Positions 1 to 8,556 of a stretch of 64,000 nucleotides of DNA are shown one piece after another. The notes under the pieces are model-generated. The model saw only the letters and a program-made list of their open reading frames with translations. It made no database searches and was not told where the DNA came from. A program made the translations under genes and the position numbers. The DNA is from Pseudoselenomonas ruminantium (lineage in GTDB: Bacteria > Bacillota > Negativicutes > Selenomonadales > Selenomonadaceae). Where the stretch lies: NCBI RefSeq assembly GCF_900113715.1, contig NZ_FOQK01000009.1, positions 1-64,000 on the forward strand. The letters run 5' to 3'. Positions within the stretch are counted from its first letter, which is position 1; every line of letters begins with the position of its first letter.

Positions 1-44
1 TCTTCTGTATAGTTTTGAGTGGACATGGTTCATTCAATCAAATA

Positions 45-161
45 TCTGGTGACGCTGGCTATGTGGTTCCACCTGTTCCCATACCGAACACAGTAGTTAA
101 GCACATATACGCCGAAAGTACTTGTCTGGAGACGGACTGGGAGGATAGGGAGTTGCCAGTT
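45..161 (+). rRNA. rrf: 5S ribosomal RNA
   Basis: The segment has the conserved 5S core: the CCATACCGAACAC motif near the middle, then GTTAAGC, the loop-E region and a 3' end that pairs with the 5' TCTGGTGAC end. The length of about 117 nt fits. It is probably the last gene of an rRNA operon whose 16S and 23S genes lie left of the window. An intrinsic terminator follows about 10 nt downstream. Confidence 0.93.
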
Positions 162-169
162 AAGCAAAA

Positions 170-197
170 GACATCCGTATGGCGGGTGTCTTTTTTT
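170..197 (+). terminator. Intrinsic terminator of the rRNA operon
   Basis: GACATCCG and CGGGTGTC form a stem with one G-T pair, followed by a run of seven T. It directly follows the 5S rRNA. Confidence 0.85.
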
Positions 198-206
198 CAT
201 CCATTA

Positions 207-215
207 TGTTATAAT
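207..215 (+). promoter_or_regulatory. Candidate extended -10 promoter for the 512-aa gene
   Basis: TGtTATAAT is a perfect extended -10 element, about 40 bp upstream of the ATG at 254. No good -35 box is visible; the upstream sequence is the T-run of the rRNA terminator. Confidence 0.45.
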
Positions 216-253
216 ACACTTTGTGACTATATATATATTGGGGACTCGCAGTT

Positions 254-1792
254 ATGAGTAATGTATATGTTTTGGTAGAGCACTTCTACGAAAGCGATTT
301 CAACTATGATATGATCTTGCCTCAAAATGTCGTCGAGAAATATTTGCGCCGCAAGGCTTGGCAGGGGGCTGATGACGAGGAACTCAGACGGATTTGGGTA
401 CTTATCTCGCTGTTGCTTTCCTATGTTGAGCAGCTGCATCTCTACTCGCTGGAGTCATTGACCATCAATGATCTTCACGAGGTGATTTACCGCTATGCGC
501 AGGACGACAAGGAATTTGTGCTGGAAGAGGCGCCAGTGATGAAAATCGTGGCGCTTATTGAGGATTTTTTCAGCTTTGCCTGCAAGAATAGTCCTAAAGA
601 GGATCTGCGTTCGTTCTTGCACGATGTGAAACAGTCCTTTTATCTGCAGAAAAACTTTGTCATGCCGCCGCGTCGCATGCAGGACGAATTCTATAATTCC
701 TTGGAGCATCAGGACGAGGTTTCCGATGAAGACATGCAGCAGCTGAATCAGATGATGGATGCCCTGCTGCATCGCATGGACGATTTTTTCCAGCAGGCGA
801 AGTATCGTTCCGATATGGACCGGGCCATGACAATGTTTGTGGGGCCGGATGGTGATACTTACAGCAGGCTGCCGGAGGAAGACCAGCAGTCCTTCTGGAT
901 AGGCTTCTGGGATTTCTTCCTGTTTGATTATCATATGCTGGCCTCGGATGAGACGCCGATCCGTTTTTACTACCGCCTGGAGAAAGAGAATCTGTCGGCG
1001 GCGGAATGTGATATCTTATTGGATCTGATGCAGGCAAAGTTTGGGATCTATGCACTCGATTATTATGATGTCGATTTTGTTTCCTGCCATAATCTGCTTA
1101 CGGATGAACCCATAGAGCTGCCGATGCCGATCTTGATGGATGGCGGCATCGATGACTGCCTGTTGTATGGACATGTCCACAACAAGGGTGTCATGATGCT
1201 CAACTATGTTACGATACTTCCTGCCAGCCGCAAGCTGCAGCGGCGGATGCGCCAGGAGATCTTCAAGCAGTACGAACTCTTCAAATACCAGCAGCCTGAG
1301 GCCACCCTCGAAGCCTTTCTAGTCCGTGAGGCAGGGGCTGTGCGCCATACGATGAATATCTTGGCGCATTTCGCGCAGCTCAACGTTGTACCGAACCATG
1401 TGGTCAAGCCGCCGGTAAAGCGGACAGGAAATGTGATCTGGCAGCTGTCAGAGGAAGATCGCCGGGGGCTGGTGCGCTTCTCCTTGAAGTTTGGCATCAG
1501 CAAATATTCGGCCCAGCTTGTCTGCCGTTTGTTTTCGGACTATATCGCTGCCTTGGGGCAGGCGTATGAGCTGGTCGATAAGTCGGTGCTGGTTACGGCG
1601 GTGTTCCTGAAGTTTGCGGAGATCAATGGCTCTGATGTTGTTTCGGTCCCTGAGATCGTCAAGTTTTTAGGCACGTCGGCAGAGGATGTATTTGCTTGCA
1701 TGGATGATGTGCGGGTCCAGCTGGGGACGGTACGGTTCGATCCCAGGTACCTGACAGAGGAAGGTTTTATCCGCTCCCTGTATTGGGAATAG
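254..1792 (+). CDS. Conserved-looking protein of unknown function, 512 aa
   Basis: An intact reading frame with chromosome-like codon use that I cannot assign to a family. The protein is acidic, rich in Asp, Glu, Leu and Phe, and looks cytoplasmic and mostly helical; there is no signal peptide or clear membrane segment. Residues 150-185 are rich in Glu, Gln and Met and may form a helical or coiled-coil stretch. The start at 254 follows a weak GGGGACT ribosome site. It lies between the rRNA terminator and a small membrane-protein gene 34 bp downstream on the same strand, probably in one transcript. The codon pattern favours a real gene, but the function is unknown. Confidence 0.8.
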   Translation: MSNVYVLVEHFYESDFNYDMILPQNVVEKYLRRKAWQGADDEELRRIWVLISLLLSYVEQLHLYSLESLTINDLHEVIYRYAQDDKEFVLEEAPVMKIVALIEDFFSFACKNSPKEDLRSFLHDVKQSFYLQKNFVMPPRRMQDEFYNSLEHQDEVSDEDMQQLNQMMDALLHRMDDFFQQAKYRSDMDRAMTMFVGPDGDTYSRLPEEDQQSFWIGFWDFFLFDYHMLASDETPIRFYYRLEKENLSAAECDILLDLMQAKFGIYALDYYDVDFVSCHNLLTDEPIELPMPILMDGGIDDCLLYGHVHNKGVMMLNYVTILPASRKLQRRMRQEIFKQYELFKYQQPEATLEAFLVREAGAVRHTMNILAHFAQLNVVPNHVVKPPVKRTGNVIWQLSEEDRRGLVRFSLKFGISKYSAQLVCRLFSDYIAALGQAYELVDKSVLVTAVFLKFAEINGSDVVSVPEIVKFLGTSAEDVFACMDDVRVQLGTVRFDPRYLTEEGFIRSLYWE

Positions 1793-1826
1793 TATATGTG
1801 ATGCCTTTTCATGGAGGTGTACGTGA

Positions 1827-2138
1827 ATGGAAGATAAGAATCCACAGGTTCGCGTCATGTCGAATTCCGAACGAAATGATTATGATGGTGTAACCATTGA
1901 TGAGAATACTGGTGCTGAAGAGGCACCGAAGCAAGATCCGTATCAGCGGATTACGTTCCACACGCTGAGCTGGAAGGATCTCCTTTTCAGCAATTCCACC
2001 TGGCTGACACGGATCGCTATCGTGTTGGTCCTGCTGGCGGTGGCAGGCATTTTCGTCTTTGCCGTCATGCCAGTGCTGCTGGTCTTGGCTGGGGTAGGCA
2101 TTGTGGCATGGCTGCTGATGAATTTCATTTTTCATTGA
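1827..2138 (+). CDS. Small membrane protein, 103 aa
   Basis: The first 60 residues are polar and acidic. Residues 65-102 are strongly hydrophobic and can form two closely spaced membrane helices (around 69-84 and 85-101). The ATG is preceded by GGAGG (1812-1816) with good spacing. The gene follows the 512-aa gene by 34 bp and ends at a terminator shared with the converging dapL gene. The layout suggests a membrane-anchored accessory protein. No family recognised. Confidence 0.75.
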   Translation: MEDKNPQVRVMSNSERNDYDGVTIDENTGAEEAPKQDPYQRITFHTLSWKDLLFSNSTWLTRIAIVLVLLAVAGIFVFAVMPVLLVLAGVGIVAWLLMNFIFH

Positions 2139-2144
2139 GCATAT

Positions 2145-2175
2145 AAAAAAGACAGGCTGTTGAGGCCTGTCTTTT
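2145..2175. terminator. Bidirectional terminator between convergent genes
   Basis: The stem AAGACAGGC/GCCTGTCTT is flanked by an A-run on the left and a T-run on the right. It can therefore stop both the small membrane-protein gene (+) and dapL (-). Confidence 0.85.
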
Positions 2176-2194
2176 CTTGTATCTGCAAGGAAAA

Positions 2195-3430
2195 TCAGAT
2201 ATGGAATTTTGTTTTGATGCGTTCCACGGCGCGCAGTGTATTCTCGCGGTTGCCGAAAGCCGTGAGGCGGAAGTAGCCCTCGCCGCAGGGACCGAAGCCT
2301 GCGCCTGGCGTGCCGACGATATTGACTTCTGTGAGCAGCTTGTCGAAGAAGTCCCACGACGGCATATCATTCGGGGTCTTGAGCCAGATGTACGGAGCAT
2401 TGACGCCGCCATAGGCTTTGATGCCGGCCGTCTCAAGTCCTTCGCGGATGATGCGGGCATTTTCCATGTAGTAGCCGACGAGCTCTTTGACCTGCTGCTG
2501 GCCCTCCGGCGTATAGATAGCAGCAGCGCCGCGCTGGACGATGTAGGCCGTGCCATTGAACTTCGTCGTATGGCGGCGGTTCCAGAGCTTGTTGAACTCA
2601 ACAAGCGTGCCGTCAGCAGCGCGGCCCTTGACCGTCTTGGGGATGATCGTATAGCCGCAGCGCGTGCCGGTGAAGCCGGCCGTCTTTGAGAAGGAGCGGA
2701 ACTCGATAGCGACCTCCTTGGCACCTTCGATCTCGTAGATGGAACGGGGAACGTCATCTTCTGTGATGTAGGCTGCGTAGGCAGCATCGAAGAGGATGAC
2801 AGACTGGTTTTCCCGTGCATAGTCTACCCATTTCTTGAGCTCGGCGCGTGAAAGCGTCGTGCCCGTCGGATTGTTCGGGCAGCAGAGATAAATCATGTCA
2901 ACACGCTCGGCCGGCAGGGCAGGCGCGAAGTCGTTGCTGGCGTCGCAAGGCAGGTAGGTCACGCCCTCGAAATGACCGTCTGCCTGCAACGTGCCCGTGC
3001 GGCCAGCCATGACGTTGGTGTCAAGATATACCGGATATACAGGATCCGTGATGGCGACTTTGTTGTCAAGGCCGAAGATCTCCTGGATGTTGCCGCAATC
3101 GCTCTTGGAGCCATCGCTGACGAAAATCTCATCGGAATCGATATGGATACCGCGCTGGGTATAATTATGCTCGATGATGGCATCAGTCAGGAAGGAATAG
3201 CCCTGCTCTGGGCCATAGCCGCGGAACGTATCGGCATGGGCAAGCTCATCGACGGCCTTGTGCATGGCCTCGATGCAGGCTGCTGGCAGCGGCTGGGTAA
3301 CATCGCCGATGCCGAGGCGGATGATGTCTGCCTCAGGATGTGCCTCCTTGAATGCCGCAACCCGGCGTCCAATCTCGGCGAAAAGATAGCTTCCTGGCAA
3401 TTTCAGATAGTTATCATTAATAGATGCCAT
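2195..3430 (-). CDS. dapL: LL-diaminopimelate aminotransferase
   Basis: A PLP enzyme that converts tetrahydrodipicolinate plus glutamate to LL-diaminopimelate in one step, supplying lysine and the meso-DAP of peptidoglycan. The 411-aa length and the N-terminus [17 protein letters not shown] are typical of DapL. The motif [15 protein letters not shown] carries the Schiff-base lysine (about K249), and CCPNNPTG is the usual aminotransferase loop. I chose the ATG at 3430 over an upstream ATG because GGAGG lies at the right distance and the family begins there. It is monocistronic, with its own promoter and a shared terminator. Confidence in the family is high. Confidence 0.95.
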   Translation of the reverse strand: MASINDNYLKLPGSYLFAEIGRRVAAFKEAHPEADIIRLGIGDVTQPLPAACIEAMHKAVDELAHADTFRGYGPEQGYSFLTDAIIEHNYTQRGIHIDSDEIFVSDGSKSDCGNIQEIFGLDNKVAITDPVYPVYLDTNVMAGRTGTLQADGHFEGVTYLPCDASNDFAPALPAERVDMIYLCCPNNPTGTTLSRAELKKWVDYARENQSVILFDAAYAAYITEDDVPRSIYEIEGAKEVAIEFRSFSKTAGFTGTRCGYTIIPKTVKGRAADGTLVEFNKLWNRRHTTKFNGTAYIVQRGAAAIYTPEGQQQVKELVGYYMENARIIREGLETAGIKAYGGVNAPYIWLKTPNDMPSWDFFDKLLTEVNIVGTPGAGFGPCGEGYFRLTAFGNRENTLRAVERIKTKFHI

Positions 3431-3478
3431 AAATAAAACCTCCTGAAGTATGTGTTTACTAATATAACTTTTTAGCAT

Positions 3479-3506
3479 ATTATAACACATTAATATGCAT
3501 TCTCAA
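3479..3506 (-). promoter_or_regulatory. Sigma-70-type promoter of dapL
   Basis: On the minus strand, TTGAGA (3506-3501) and TATAAT (3484-3479) are separated by 16 bp, about 50 bp upstream of the chosen dapL start. Confidence 0.6.
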
Positions 3507-3629
3507 TAAATAAATCGAAATTTTTTTCTTTGCTTGATTTAGTTTGCTCTTTTGTAACTGAGTATGATTAATGATACTTAAGTTAAGATAAATGACAATA
3601 ATCATTAAATAATTTTATAATAAATAGTA

Positions 3630-3659
3630 TTTACTTATAAAATTACTTTGTAGTATAAT
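3630..3659 (+). promoter_or_regulatory. Candidate promoter of the dicarboxylate carrier gene
   Basis: TTTACT/TTACTT and a perfect TATAAT (3654-3659) are spaced 17-18 bp. A transcript starting near 3666 would carry a leader of about 235 nt before the start at 3903. I see no known riboswitch or terminator in that leader (3666-3902). Confidence 0.5.
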
Positions 3660-3902
3660 AAGCAAGGGTTAGACCGAATGTATCACAGTTGGCACTTTTC
3701 TGAATAGTTGATAAAATATTTTTTATGGAAGCAGGAAATATGAAGGCTATGCAGAATTAGTATGCCAAGGGGGATTCGATACAATCGATCTAGATGTTGT
3801 GTCGGTCTTATCTATGGTTGAGTAGGGAGCTTGACAGTTAGGTAAGGCAATGGGCACGGAAGAGTTTTTGTGTTTATTTTTTTAGGAAGGGGAGTTTTCA
3901 CT

Positions 3903-5243
3903 ATGGAAATGCTTCTTGGTTTTCTGGTGCTGCTCGCATGCTTGATTGTTGGCGTGCGTCATGGCGGCATCGGCCTGGCTGTTGTCAGTGCTATCGGTCT
4001 TATCATTTTCACGTTCGTGTTCGGCTATCAGCCGGGCAAACCGCCGGTTGACGTAATGCTCACGATCATGGCGGTTGTTACCTGCGCCGGCTTCCTGCAG
4101 ACGTCGGGTGGTCTTACGGTCATGCTGAAGTACGCAGAGAAATTCCTGCGCAGCAATCCGAAACGCATCACGCTGTATGCGCCAATCACGACTTGGCTGC
4201 TGACGATCCTCTGCGGTACGGGCCACGTTGTTTACACGATGTTCCCGATCATCTATGATATCGCCATCAAAGAGGGCATCCGTCCGGAGCGTCCGATGGC
4301 TGTTGCATCGGTTTCCTCGCAGATGGGTATCAGCGCATCGCCGGTATCGGTTGCACTGGTCGGCTTCATCGGTTTCTTCTCCGCTGCTGGCCTGCCGTAC
4401 ACGGTACTGAACCTGCTCATGGTTTCGATTCCGGCTACGCTGTGCGGTGTAATTGTTGCCGCTATGTACAGCTATTCCCGTGGTAAGGATCTGGAAGACG
4501 ATCCGGAGTTCCAGGAACTCATCAAGGATCCGGAGGCTAAAGAGTACGTTTATGGTGATACGGAAAGTCTCATCGACAAAGATCTCCCGTCTTCGTATTA
4601 TCATGCGATGTACATCTTCTTCATCGGCATCATCGTCATTGCCTTCCTGGGCAATAACCCGCAGCTCCTGCCGCATTTCCCGAATGCTAAGGGTGTCATG
4701 AAGGCCATCTCCATGACGACGGTCATCCAGATGATCATGCTGTTCATGGGTGCGATCATTCTCTTCACTTGCAAGATCAAGGCAAAAGATGTTGGCAACA
4801 GCCAGGTATTCCGTTCTGGTCTGGTTGCAGTCATCTCGGTATACGGTGTTGCCTGGATGGCAGATACGTACTTCTCCAACCATATGGCATTCCTCAAGGA
4901 AGTCCTTGGTTCGGCTGTACAGACCTATCCGTGGGCATATGCACTGATTGCCTTCTTCACTTCGAAACTCGTTAACTCGCAGGCAGCTGCTGTATCTATC
5001 GTTGTCCCGATGGCTTTGGGTATTGGCACCGATCCGGTTGTCATCATTTCCTTCATCTCGGCAATCTATGGTTACTTCTTCCTGCCGACTTATCCGTCTG
5101 ACCTTGCCTGCATCGGTTTTGACCGTTCGGGTACGACGAAGATTGGTAAATACATCCTCAACCACAGCTTCATGATCCCAGGTTTGCTGGGCGTATTCAC
5201 GGGCTGCTGCGTTGGTTATGTACTGGCTCATATTCTCTATTGA
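3903..5243 (+). CDS. dcuB: Anaerobic C4-dicarboxylate carrier, DcuA/DcuB type
   Basis: An inner-membrane antiporter family that exchanges fumarate, malate or aspartate for succinate under anaerobic conditions. The 446-aa protein has about ten to twelve hydrophobic segments and Dcu-like motifs: the N-terminal GVRHGGIGLAVVSAIG, the central GTGHVVYTMFPIIYDIA, and the C-terminal FFLPTYPSDLACIGFDRSG. The ATG at 3903 follows AGGAAGGGGAG; an upstream in-frame ATG has no ribosome site. A terminator separates it from the racemase gene 85 bp downstream. DcuA and DcuB cannot be separated by eye; the length equals that of E. coli DcuB. It may move the substrate or product of the neighbouring LarA-family enzyme. 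Confidence 0.9.
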   Translation: MEMLLGFLVLLACLIVGVRHGGIGLAVVSAIGLIIFTFVFGYQPGKPPVDVMLTIMAVVTCAGFLQTSGGLTVMLKYAEKFLRSNPKRITLYAPITTWLLTILCGTGHVVYTMFPIIYDIAIKEGIRPERPMAVASVSSQMGISASPVSVALVGFIGFFSAAGLPYTVLNLLMVSIPATLCGVIVAAMYSYSRGKDLEDDPEFQELIKDPEAKEYVYGDTESLIDKDLPSSYYHAMYIFFIGIIVIAFLGNNPQLLPHFPNAKGVMKAISMTTVIQMIMLFMGAIILFTCKIKAKDVGNSQVFRSGLVAVISVYGVAWMADTYFSNHMAFLKEVLGSAVQTYPWAYALIAFFTSKLVNSQAAAVSIVVPMALGIGTDPVVIISFISAIYGYFFLPTYPSDLACIGFDRSGTTKIGKYILNHSFMIPGLLGVFTGCCVGYVLAHILY

Positions 5244-5259
5244 TCGATTGCTGGATAGC

Positions 5260-5297
5260 AAAGAAAAAGATGACATTGAAAAATGTCATCTTTTTCT
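5260..5297 (+). terminator. Intrinsic terminator after the dcu gene
   Basis: AAAAAGATGACATT and AATGTCATCTTTTT form a 14-bp stem with a GAAA loop, ending in a T-run. Confidence 0.85.
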
Positions 5298-5327
5298 ATA
5301 TGAGGACTGTTGGAGGTGCAGGCTTTG

Positions 5328-6602
5328 ATGAAGGATTATGAATTTCACTATGGACATGGAACCAAATCATTCCAACTCGATGAGGAAAAGGTACTCAAGG
5401 TCATTGAGATGCCTAAGGTGGAGCCGCTGACGGATATCTCCCAGGCAGTGCTGGATGCCATATACCATCCGATCGGCCAGCCGCCGATCGATGAGGTCAT
5501 CAAACCCGGCGATACGGTGACATTCATCTGCAATGACCCGACGCGGGTTGCCAATAGCTTTGATTTCATGCCGGTGCTCGTCAATGAGCTGAATCGTCTC
5601 GGGGTGCCCGATGCCAATATGCAGATTGTCTTTTCACTGGGCACGCATCGCTTGATGACCCAGGAGGAAATGGAAGAAGGTGTGGGCAAGGAGATTGCAG
5701 GCCGTCTGAAGATGTTCAACAGCGACTGCAATGTGCCGGAGGATTTCGAGTACTTTGGCACGACGAGCCGGTTCACGCCAGTGCTGATCAATAAGCATAT
5801 CTGCCACAGCGATCATGTGATCCTGACGGGAACCATCGTGCACCATTATTTCAGCGGCTATGGCGGAGGTCGCAAGGCGGTACTGCCGGGCTGTGCGGCG
5901 ATGGAGACGGTCCGCAAGAACCACAGCTTCATGATGGACCCCAATGCTGGCCTGGGACGTACTGAGGGCAACCCGGTCTATGAGGATCAGATGGAGGGTG
6001 TGGCCCTTTGGGCGAAGGGGCGCAGTGTCATCCTGTTCAATGCGATCCTCGATGCAGAGCACCGTTTCCTGCGGATTTTTGCTGGCGACTATATCAAGGC
6101 ACATCAGGAAGCCTGCAAGTTTGTCGATGAAGTCTATGGCGTGCCGATCGCTAAGCAGGCAGATATCACGATTGCCAGCTGCGGCGGCTATCCGAAGGAC
6201 ATCAATGTCTATCAGATGCAGAAGACGATGGATAACGCCGTGCTCGCGACGCGTCAGGGCGGTGTCGTCATCTTGTTGGCGGAATGCGAAGAGGGAAGCG
6301 GTAGCAAGGTCCTTGAGGATGCCTGCCGCGAGCTCAAGACGGCCGATGCAATCGAGGCCAAGCTCAAAGAGCGCTTCGTGATCGGCGCCAATAAGGCCTA
6401 TGCGGTCACACGCCTCACGAAGAAGGCCCATTTCATCCTTGTGACGGGGCTTGACCGGCAGCTGGCCAAGGATATGTTGTTCGACGGTGCTGTCGACACG
6501 GTGGCAGAGGCGCTGGAGCTGGCCCGTCAGTATGTGGGCGATGATCCCCGCTACATATTGATGCCGACTGGCAGCCTGACGGTGCCGTTGTTGGCAGAAT
6601 AA
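5328..6602 (+). CDS. larA: Nickel-pincer hydroxyacid racemase, LarA family
   Basis: Family members racemise or epimerise 2-hydroxyacids, typically lactate, using the nickel-pincer nucleotide cofactor bound to a lysine. The 424-aa length equals that of characterised LarA. Signature residues line up with Lactiplantibacillus plantarum LarA almost one to one: Arg73 in NDPTR, His107 in GTHR, His173 in VHHYF, Lys183 (pincer attachment) in GGGRKAVLPG, and His199 (nickel ligand) in RKNH. The ATG at 5328 follows GGAGG by 11 nt. No larB, larC or larE cofactor genes are in the window. The flanking dicarboxylate carrier suggests that malate could be the substrate; that is inference. Confidence 0.9.
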   Translation: MKDYEFHYGHGTKSFQLDEEKVLKVIEMPKVEPLTDISQAVLDAIYHPIGQPPIDEVIKPGDTVTFICNDPTRVANSFDFMPVLVNELNRLGVPDANMQIVFSLGTHRLMTQEEMEEGVGKEIAGRLKMFNSDCNVPEDFEYFGTTSRFTPVLINKHICHSDHVILTGTIVHHYFSGYGGGRKAVLPGCAAMETVRKNHSFMMDPNAGLGRTEGNPVYEDQMEGVALWAKGRSVILFNAILDAEHRFLRIFAGDYIKAHQEACKFVDEVYGVPIAKQADITIASCGGYPKDINVYQMQKTMDNAVLATRQGGVVILLAECEEGSGSKVLEDACRELKTADAIEAKLKERFVIGANKAYAVTRLTKKAHFILVTGLDRQLAKDMLFDGAVDTVAEALELARQYVGDDPRYILMPTGSLTVPLLAE

Positions 6603-6607
6603 GCCTA

Positions 6608-6649
6608 AAAAATGGCTGTGACAAATCCGTTTGTCACAGCCATTTTTTA
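6608..6649. terminator. Bidirectional terminator between larA and the LysR gene
   Basis: A near-perfect palindrome, AAAAAATGGCTGTGACAAA then TCCG then the complementary arm with a T-run, lies between the convergent genes. Confidence 0.9.
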
Positions 6650-7534
6650 GGCTTCCTGTTTCTTTTTGAGCAGATCCTTGCAGAAGTCAATGAAGGACTG
6701 GGCAGCCTTGGAGATGTAACGATCTTTCTTCCAGGCGAGGCCGACATCGACATAGATGGGATCGGACAATGGAATAGCCTTGACACCCGGTGTGTCTTCG
6801 ACTACCATATCTAAAAGGAAAGCAACACCGACGCCGCTGGCGACAAGACCCTTGAGCGTGATGACCTGGTTGGATTCCAGCACGATGTTCGGGGTGATGT
6901 TCTCGGCGCTCATCTTGGTCAGGATGGTCTGGCGCAGGAAGGAGCCTTCCTTCATCATGACGACATTCGCGTCGGCGACATCCTGTAGCGAGAGCGTCTT
7001 TTTCTTGGCGAGGGGACTGTCTTCCGGCACGCAGCAGACGACCTGGTTCTTGGACATCGGCAGCAGCTGCAGATGGTTGGAAGCACCCGAGATGATGATG
7101 ATGCCGAAATCAAGCTCGTCACGTTCAAGCTGCTCGCGGATCGACATCGAACCTTCTTCGTGCATGAAGATATCGAGATGTGAGTAGCGTCGCTGGAAGC
7201 TCGAGAAGATTTTCGGGAACAGGTAAGCACCCATCATTGGTGGGATACCGATCTTGATGGTGCCTTTCTGCAGCTGTTTGTAGTCATTGACTTCGAGAAC
7301 CGCATCTTGGATGTTGCGCAGGGCAAGTTCGACGCGATTCAGGAAGACCGCGCCTTCGGGCGTGAGGGACAGCTGCTTCTGGCTGCGGTCGAAGAGCTGG
7401 ATGCCGAGTTCAGCCTCCAGTTTCTTGATGGCCACCGTGATGTTTGGCTGAGAGACACGGAGCCGTTCGGCAGCCCGGGTGATATTTCGCAGACGGCTGG
7501 CCATCTGGAAATATTCAAGTTGTCGTAATTCCAT
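6647..7534 (-). CDS. LysR-family transcription regulator
   Basis: A DNA-binding regulator with an N-terminal winged helix-turn-helix (residues 1-60, MELRQLEYFQMASR, ITRAAERLRVSQPNIT) and a C-terminal periplasmic-binding-like effector domain (about 90-290). The length of 295 aa is normal. The start at 7534 gives the canonical LysR N-terminus with GAAAG upstream; a 48-residue in-frame extension is AT-rich and unlike the family. It converges on larA and is divergent from motA. It could control the dcu/larA pair, but no binding site was identified. Confidence 0.9.
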   Translation of the reverse strand: MELRQLEYFQMASRLRNITRAAERLRVSQPNITVAIKKLEAELGIQLFDRSQKQLSLTPEGAVFLNRVELALRNIQDAVLEVNDYKQLQKGTIKIGIPPMMGAYLFPKIFSSFQRRYSHLDIFMHEEGSMSIREQLERDELDFGIIIISGASNHLQLLPMSKNQVVCCVPEDSPLAKKKTLSLQDVADANVVMMKEGSFLRQTILTKMSAENITPNIVLESNQVITLKGLVASGVGVAFLLDMVVEDTPGVKAIPLSDPIYVDVGLAWKKDRYISKAAQSFIDFCKDLLKKKQEA

Positions 7535-7778
7535 GTTATCGCTTCTTTCTGTATAAACTAGTCTTATTATATTTTTATTATACCATACTTTTGACAAATA
7601 TATGATATGATAATGAAAATTTATCATGAAAAATAAAATTTTTTTTATCGCAGGAGCAGTAGGATTTTTACTATTCACATGGAATTATAATAGTGTATAG
7701 TAGTAGATGTAGCGAGATTTGGGATTTCATTCCAAGGAATCAACGGAAGATATTGGAAGAAATAGGAGGGCTTTTATT

Positions 7779-8552
7779 TTGGAAATTTCAACAGTCATAG
7801 GTGCAGTAGGCGGTCTTATCTCCGTATTCGTAGGTATGATCATCAAGGGTGCACCGATCAGCTCATTAAACAACCCGGCAGCATTCCTTATCATCATCTG
7901 CGGTACTTTCTCCTGCTTGTTTACAGCGTTCAATATGAATCAGCTGAAGAAGCTGCCTGGACTGGTCAAGATGGTTTTTTTCAAACCGGCACTTCACGAG
8001 AAGGCAGAGCTGCTGACTCTTTTCATTGAGCTTTCCCAGATTGCCCGTCGTGAAGGTATCCTGGCTTTGGAGAGCAAGGTACAGGATATTGATGATCCGT
8101 TCTTCCGGACGGGATTGAGCATGGTCATCGATGGTATGGATCCGGACTTTGTCGGCGATGTATTGGATGCGGAGCTGGCAGTCATGCAGGAGCGTCATGC
8201 CGAAGGCCGTGCGATGCTGGAGCAGGCTGGCCTGTATGCTCCGACCCTTGGTGTATTGGGCGCCGTTATCGGCCTTATCGCAGCCTTGGGTAACTTGAAC
8301 GACGTCAATAAGCTGGGGCACGCAATCGCCGCAGCATTCGTTGCTACGATCCTCGGTATCTTCACCGCATACGTTGTCTATCTGCCGATGGCCAACAAGC
8401 TGAAGCTCCTGTCCAAGGCTGAGGTCAGCGAGAAGCGCATGATCATCGAGGGTATCCTTTCTCTGCAGGCCGGCGATTCGCCGACGCAGATCGAGGCGAA
8501 GCTCATGGTCTTCATTCCGCAGAGCGAGCGTGAAGGTTTGAAGAAGGAGTGA
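7779..8552 (+). CDS. motA: Flagellar motor stator protein MotA
   Basis: The ion-conducting stator subunit with four membrane helices. After the TTG start the protein reads EISTVIGAVGGLISVFVGM, the MotA/PomA N-terminus. Helices fall at about 2-20, 30-50, 145-165 and 180-200; the segment VLGAVIGLIAALGNLNDVNKLG matches the third-helix region. TTG at 7779 was chosen because GGAGGG (7765-7770) sits 8 nt upstream; an upstream TTG at 7719 has no ribosome site and extends past the family N-terminus. motB follows 4 nt downstream. The upstream TATAAT at 7686-7691 lacks a clear -35 box. Confidence 0.93.
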   Translation: MEISTVIGAVGGLISVFVGMIIKGAPISSLNNPAAFLIIICGTFSCLFTAFNMNQLKKLPGLVKMVFFKPALHEKAELLTLFIELSQIARREGILALESKVQDIDDPFFRTGLSMVIDGMDPDFVGDVLDAELAVMQERHAEGRAMLEQAGLYAPTLGVLGAVIGLIAALGNLNDVNKLGHAIAAAFVATILGIFTAYVVYLPMANKLKLLSKAEVSEKRMIIEGILSLQAGDSPTQIEAKLMVFIPQSEREGLKKE

Positions 8553-8556
8553 TTTG

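Noticed and set aside
1..44. End of a 23S rRNA gene
   Set aside because: The 44 nt before the 5S are too short and show no recognisable 23S 3' end; treated as spacer.
3882..5276. 464-aa minus-strand reading frame opposite the dcu gene
   Set aside because: It is antisense to a clear Dcu carrier, has an odd composition rich in Arg, Asp and Asn, and no ribosome site. A shadow of GC-biased codons.
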